A model generated the notes under the pieces. That model had not been told where the DNA came from. It worked only from the letters and a program-made list of their open reading frames with translations, and made no database searches. Positions 60,700 through 64,000 of a DNA stretch of 64,000 bases are shown piece by piece. The DNA is from Moringa oleifera. Its lineage: Eukaryota; Streptophyta; Magnoliopsida; Brassicales; Moringaceae. Location: the NCBI GenBank assembly GCA_021397835.1, contig JAJFZO010000034.1, forward strand, positions 9,439,501-9,503,500, given 5' to 3'. The position numbers and the translations under genes were made by a program. The number at the start of each line of letters is the position of its first letter. Positions within the stretch are counted from its first letter, which is position 1.

Positions 60700-61680
60700 T
60701 ACAATTTTTTTATTTTTTTAAAAAATATAAAAAACTAAATTAATTTTGATAATCAATTATATCATTAAAAAATTGATGGTAATTTTTTTAATAATAATAT
60801 TATTATTATCAAATAAACCGATTGAAGTGAGTTTGAAGATTAAGAAATCAAGGAAAAAAAAAGTTTCATTTCAAGGTTGATTTTAAACCACAAACCATAA
60901 TTTTGCTTCTTCACGTAAATACCATTATGAAACCTCATCCATTAACTTTTGAGCTCCAAATTCAATATTTAATAGCAATGTCTTGTTTTTCCAATCTCTC
61001 TTTGCATATTCATCATCCATCATTGAGCAGTCATTGGGAACTTTAATTTTCATTGTCAAACATTTATTCTTGAAATTAAGGATGTAAACAAGTGCTTTTG
61101 GAAGAAAAAAAGATAGTGATATTTTCAAATGATTACTTGGAAACGTGGATGTAAACACAATTGATCAAATCACGTAAAAAATTTTATATTTATTTTTTTA
61201 TCATATTCTTTTAGTGGCATTTTTTTAGTTGTTTGTATGCTTGTAATTTATTAAAAAAATAATTAAATTTATATCTTTTATTAAATAAAAAAAATAGAAT
61301 ATCAAATTAATGTATTTTTTGGATTAATTACTTTGGAGTTCATATATATGATTTATTCAAAACTTATTAAATAGTTTCATTTAAAATCCATTATAATTAT
61401 TCGTAAATATGACCACAAATTACATGTTTTTAAGTGAATAAATTCGATTCCACTTATTAACATAAAAAACCGCAGAGGATTACTTTTTTTCCTATTGCAT
61501 TAATTTCATTGCAGGGTACTTAAACTCAGACGACACATTTTACTTTGTTTACATGGGAAAGAAAGGTGCATTTCGCTGTTCTTGAGGGAAGCTCAGATAA
61601 AAAATTTGTTCATAGATTGTTCATTTAGGCTCCTTTTTTTGGTGATTTTTCAGAAAAAAATCTTTTCCATGTTCTAAATA
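60700..61680. other. AT-rich gene-free stretch
   Basis: AT-rich sequence with frequent A/T runs. A minus-strand frame at 60925-61158 has no recognised similarity. Confidence 0.45.
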
Positions 61681-62551
61681 TTTTTGGGGAAGTTTTATAT
61701 TTAGCACTCCGCACATACGATTTTACAAAAATAACCAATATTTTGAATTCATGGTTTTTTAGCACTTTCTGAACAGTTTCGGACCAAGATACCCTTAATG
61801 AAAAGTAACAATTACATTCTTACTCACTTAAAAGAATACCAAAAGTCAAACCAACATTTCCCCCCATTTTCGAACAGTGTCTTCGTCTCGTCTCGTCGCG
61901 TCTCTTGCAATCTCTCTCACTAGATTAAGTGATTTGTGTTTATTTTTACAAATCAATCACCAAGAAACGTCGAGGAACTATTGAAAGCATTGAAAATCTA
62001 CAAAGGTATGTTTTAAAACAATTATTTCAACATAAAGTTTAGAGTTTTTGCATTTTAGATACCCACGAACCAAATTTTCTTATGACGTTTGATTCTCCAT
62101 TTTCGTTTACATGTTTACTTTTACTTTTGTATATGAAAACTTGATTAAATGCTTCTGTCATGTTTTAAATGATTTAAGTTGCTAGTTCATGAATCTCTAA
62201 TGACTGGGTATGTCAGTGTGTATTATTTTCATTTTTCTTTCAATGCTTTGAAGTTGATTCATTTTTTTGAGAACATTGGGTATGTTGGTGTGTATTATGT
62301 GCGTGAACTGCGTTTTACTCTTTCATTTGTGATGCTTGACCTTAAATTTCGCAAACAAATGTTGCTACCAAGGGTTTTAGTCATATGAATCTTAACGTAT
62401 TATTAAAAATCATAATAACTTTTAGGAAATTGTTTCTTCTTTCATAAATTCGTATCAACATCTTAAGTTTTGGTATCAATTTTTTTAATTTCGTATCAAC
62501 ATTTTATAAATTCTTAATATGTTCATTCATTATTTTTTTTTTCCTGTACAG

Positions 62552-64000
62552 ATGGATGTTACTAAGAAATATTTGATTCCTAAAGAGAGTTGGAAGCTGT
62601 CAGCCAGAGTATTAAAGCACTGTGATACTGATGTTGTATCAAATATAAAATGTGTTTTGAATGACTCTCAAAGGCAGAAGTTCAATACCACCTGCCTTGG
62701 TCACTTCTTGGAAGTGAATGAAGTTTTCATATTTTCTGGCTTAATCATCCACAATTTACTACTTCGACAGATTGAGCAACCTAATGATGAAGAAATGTGG
62801 TTTCGACTTGGGAAGCATGAAGTACGTTTTGGTAAGGAAGAATTTTGTTTAATCATCGGGTTGAGATTTGGAGAGCTACCAGACACAAATTTGATTGCAC
62901 CAAATTAGTTTGGCATCCATGCTAAGTATTTTGATGGGAAGAACAAGGTTACCACTAGTTCTGTTAAGTCAAAACTACTTGAAGGAGAATTTGATGAAGA
63001 TTCCGATGATGCAGTGAAGCTTGCATTGGTTTACTTACTCAATGCCTTCATCAGAGGCAGTGATGAGCGACAACATATCCCCCAGTGGCATTTTCATCTT
63101 GTTGATAACTTAGAAGCATTCAATAGCTTTCCCTGGGGTACCTTAGTCTACTGTAACTCATTGAGGTATTTCAAAAACGCTCTAACCATTCGAAATACTC
63201 AACGTGGAGAATTATCATACAACATATTTGGTTTTGTATGGGCACTACAGGTATTAAACTCGTTGGTATCTATGTTTATTTATTTTTATGTTTTTATTTA
63301 CTTTTTCAAAGACTTTGCAATACCTAACTTATCTTTTTATTCTAAGATTTTTGCATTTGAGGTAATACCTATCACGAAGCAGCATGCCACACGAACAGTA
63401 AGATCACCATTGCCTAGAATTTGCTGGTGGAAATTTGATCATAAGCCACATAGTGGCCACTGTAAGAGAATTTTTACAAATAAGGTACGTTTAAATTCGT
63501 ATCATTATTGATTGAATTCATATGCAATATATTATTTCACTCCATCATTCACACTATCGTGACAACACTTAGAAATCATTATAACAATAGTGAAATCTTT
63601 GTTTTTCTTACATAAACGTGTCAAGATTTACCATATTCGTACCAAGATTAACTATATCGTGTCAAGATTTATCATATTCGTACCAAGATTAACTATATCG
63701 TGCCAAGATTCACCATTTCGTGCCTAGTTTTACTATTTACGTGACATCTTTTAAAGTCTAAAATCAGACTTTCGTGACACCATTTGCACATATTTAGTTT
63801 TATTTTTCATAATTTTAAAATTATTAATATGTAATTAATTTTATTTATAAAAATTTTTATTTGAATTAACATTTGATTATTGTTTTAGATGGTAGTGAAG
63901 GTGAAACTTGAGCCGACTCCTACTGAATGTGAAGCCTCATATTACCTGGGAATTAATGAGAGCGCGTTGCCTCTGCATCTTGGTGCAACAAAACAGCATC
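62552..64000 (+). pseudogene. DUF1985 (Ulp1-type element) gene, one in-frame stop, 3' end outside window
   Basis: Exons 62552-63250, 63347-63484 and 63889 to beyond the end join in frame with GT-AG borders. The first starts at an ATG directly after an acceptor, TGTACAG. Matches to DUF1985: RQKFNTTCLGHFLEV, IFSGLIIHNLLL, VRFGKEEFCLIIGLRFG, HFHLVDNLEAFNSFPWGTLV, YNIFGFVWALQIFAFEVIPI and PRICWWKFDHKP. A TAG at 62906-62908 breaks the first exon, yet the same frame continues intact for more than 110 codons on its far side. So the gene is otherwise well kept and the element is probably young. Other readings of the stop (readthrough or an intron around it) are less likely. Exon 3 is cut by the window end. 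Confidence 0.75.
63617..63720. repeat. 41-bp tandem repeat in the second intron of the DUF1985 gene
   Basis: CGTGTCAAGATTTACCATAT begins at 63617, with copies at 63658 and 63699 (the last partial, CGTGCCAAGATTCACCAT). The spacing is exactly 41 bases each time. Confidence 0.85.

Larger units (their letters stand above)
61685..64000 (+). mobile_element. Left part of a Mutator-like element carrying a DUF1985 gene (cut by window end)
   Basis: A GGGGAAGTTTTATATTTAGC start near 61686 is like the G-rich openings of many plant Mutator-like terminal repeats. It is followed by a leader (about 61880-62006) ending at a donor AAG|GTATG, and by a DUF1985 gene. In plants DUF1985 proteins with a C-terminal Ulp1-type protease domain are commonly found in Mutator-like elements. 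The right end, protease and transposase, if present, lie beyond the window. The left edge and a 9-bp flank could not be verified. Confidence 0.5.

Noticed and set aside
1..64000. CRISPR arrays, operons or bacterial features
   Set aside because: All genes are eukaryotic with introns; no regular direct repeats with unique spacers occur. No tRNA or rRNA gene was recognised by eye, though a dedicated tRNA scan could still find one.

Overview
The window is plant nuclear DNA. Its genes are split by many GT-AG introns in AT-rich sequence, and the proteins are eukaryotic housekeeping proteins with organelle or secretory targeting. Much of the rest is decayed plant transposons: Ty3/gypsy elements with a plant-type second RNase H, CACTA-like, Mutator-like and DUF1985 elements. 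A eudicot is likely. The gene order combines two neighbourhoods I recall from Arabidopsis (At2g04520-At2g04540 and At1g04960-At1g04970), which suggests a less rearranged eudicot genome, but the species cannot be fixed from this.

Layout: 1-5000 is a stop-ridden gypsy retrotransposon on the minus strand. 5000-19600 is AT-rich and without intact genes. It holds the right part of one CACTA-like element ending near 8588, a second related element with both ends and a matching 3-bp flank (11417-15401) that carries a decayed reductase gene fragment, tandem repeats of about 155 bp in both, and an ARF GTPase pseudogene fragment (18128-18304).

The gene island runs from 19650 to 53728. In order: a mitochondrial-type beta-ketoacyl-ACP synthase (+, 14 exons); a short-form, probably plastid tRNase Z (-, 8 exons); a secreted BPI/LBP-like lipid-binding protein (-, 6 exons); a DUF1664 membrane/coiled-coil protein (+, 11 exons); and translation factor eIF1A (+, single coding exon with a 5'-UTR intron). 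All exon joins given here were checked for reading frame. The first two genes converge. The BPI/LBP and DUF1664 genes diverge from a gap of 414 bp. The genes do not form one pathway: they cover mitochondrial fatty acid (lipoate precursor) synthesis, tRNA 3' processing, extracellular lipid binding, an organelle membrane function and translation initiation.

The most striking object lies in the last intron of the synthase gene: an insertion of about 8.9 kb (25850-34780) with 9-bp flanking duplications and two diverged inverted arms of about 3.2 kb each. Each arm carries an inward-facing gag-like gene relic, and the spacer contains a gypsy integrase relic. Removing it would leave an intron of about 300 bp.

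53729-64000 is again accessory: an IQD-family (calmodulin-binding) pseudogene, an LTR with gag-protease remnant, a gypsy RNase H-integrase remnant with one intact 169-residue ORF, and the left part of a DUF1985-type Mutator-like element cut by the window end.
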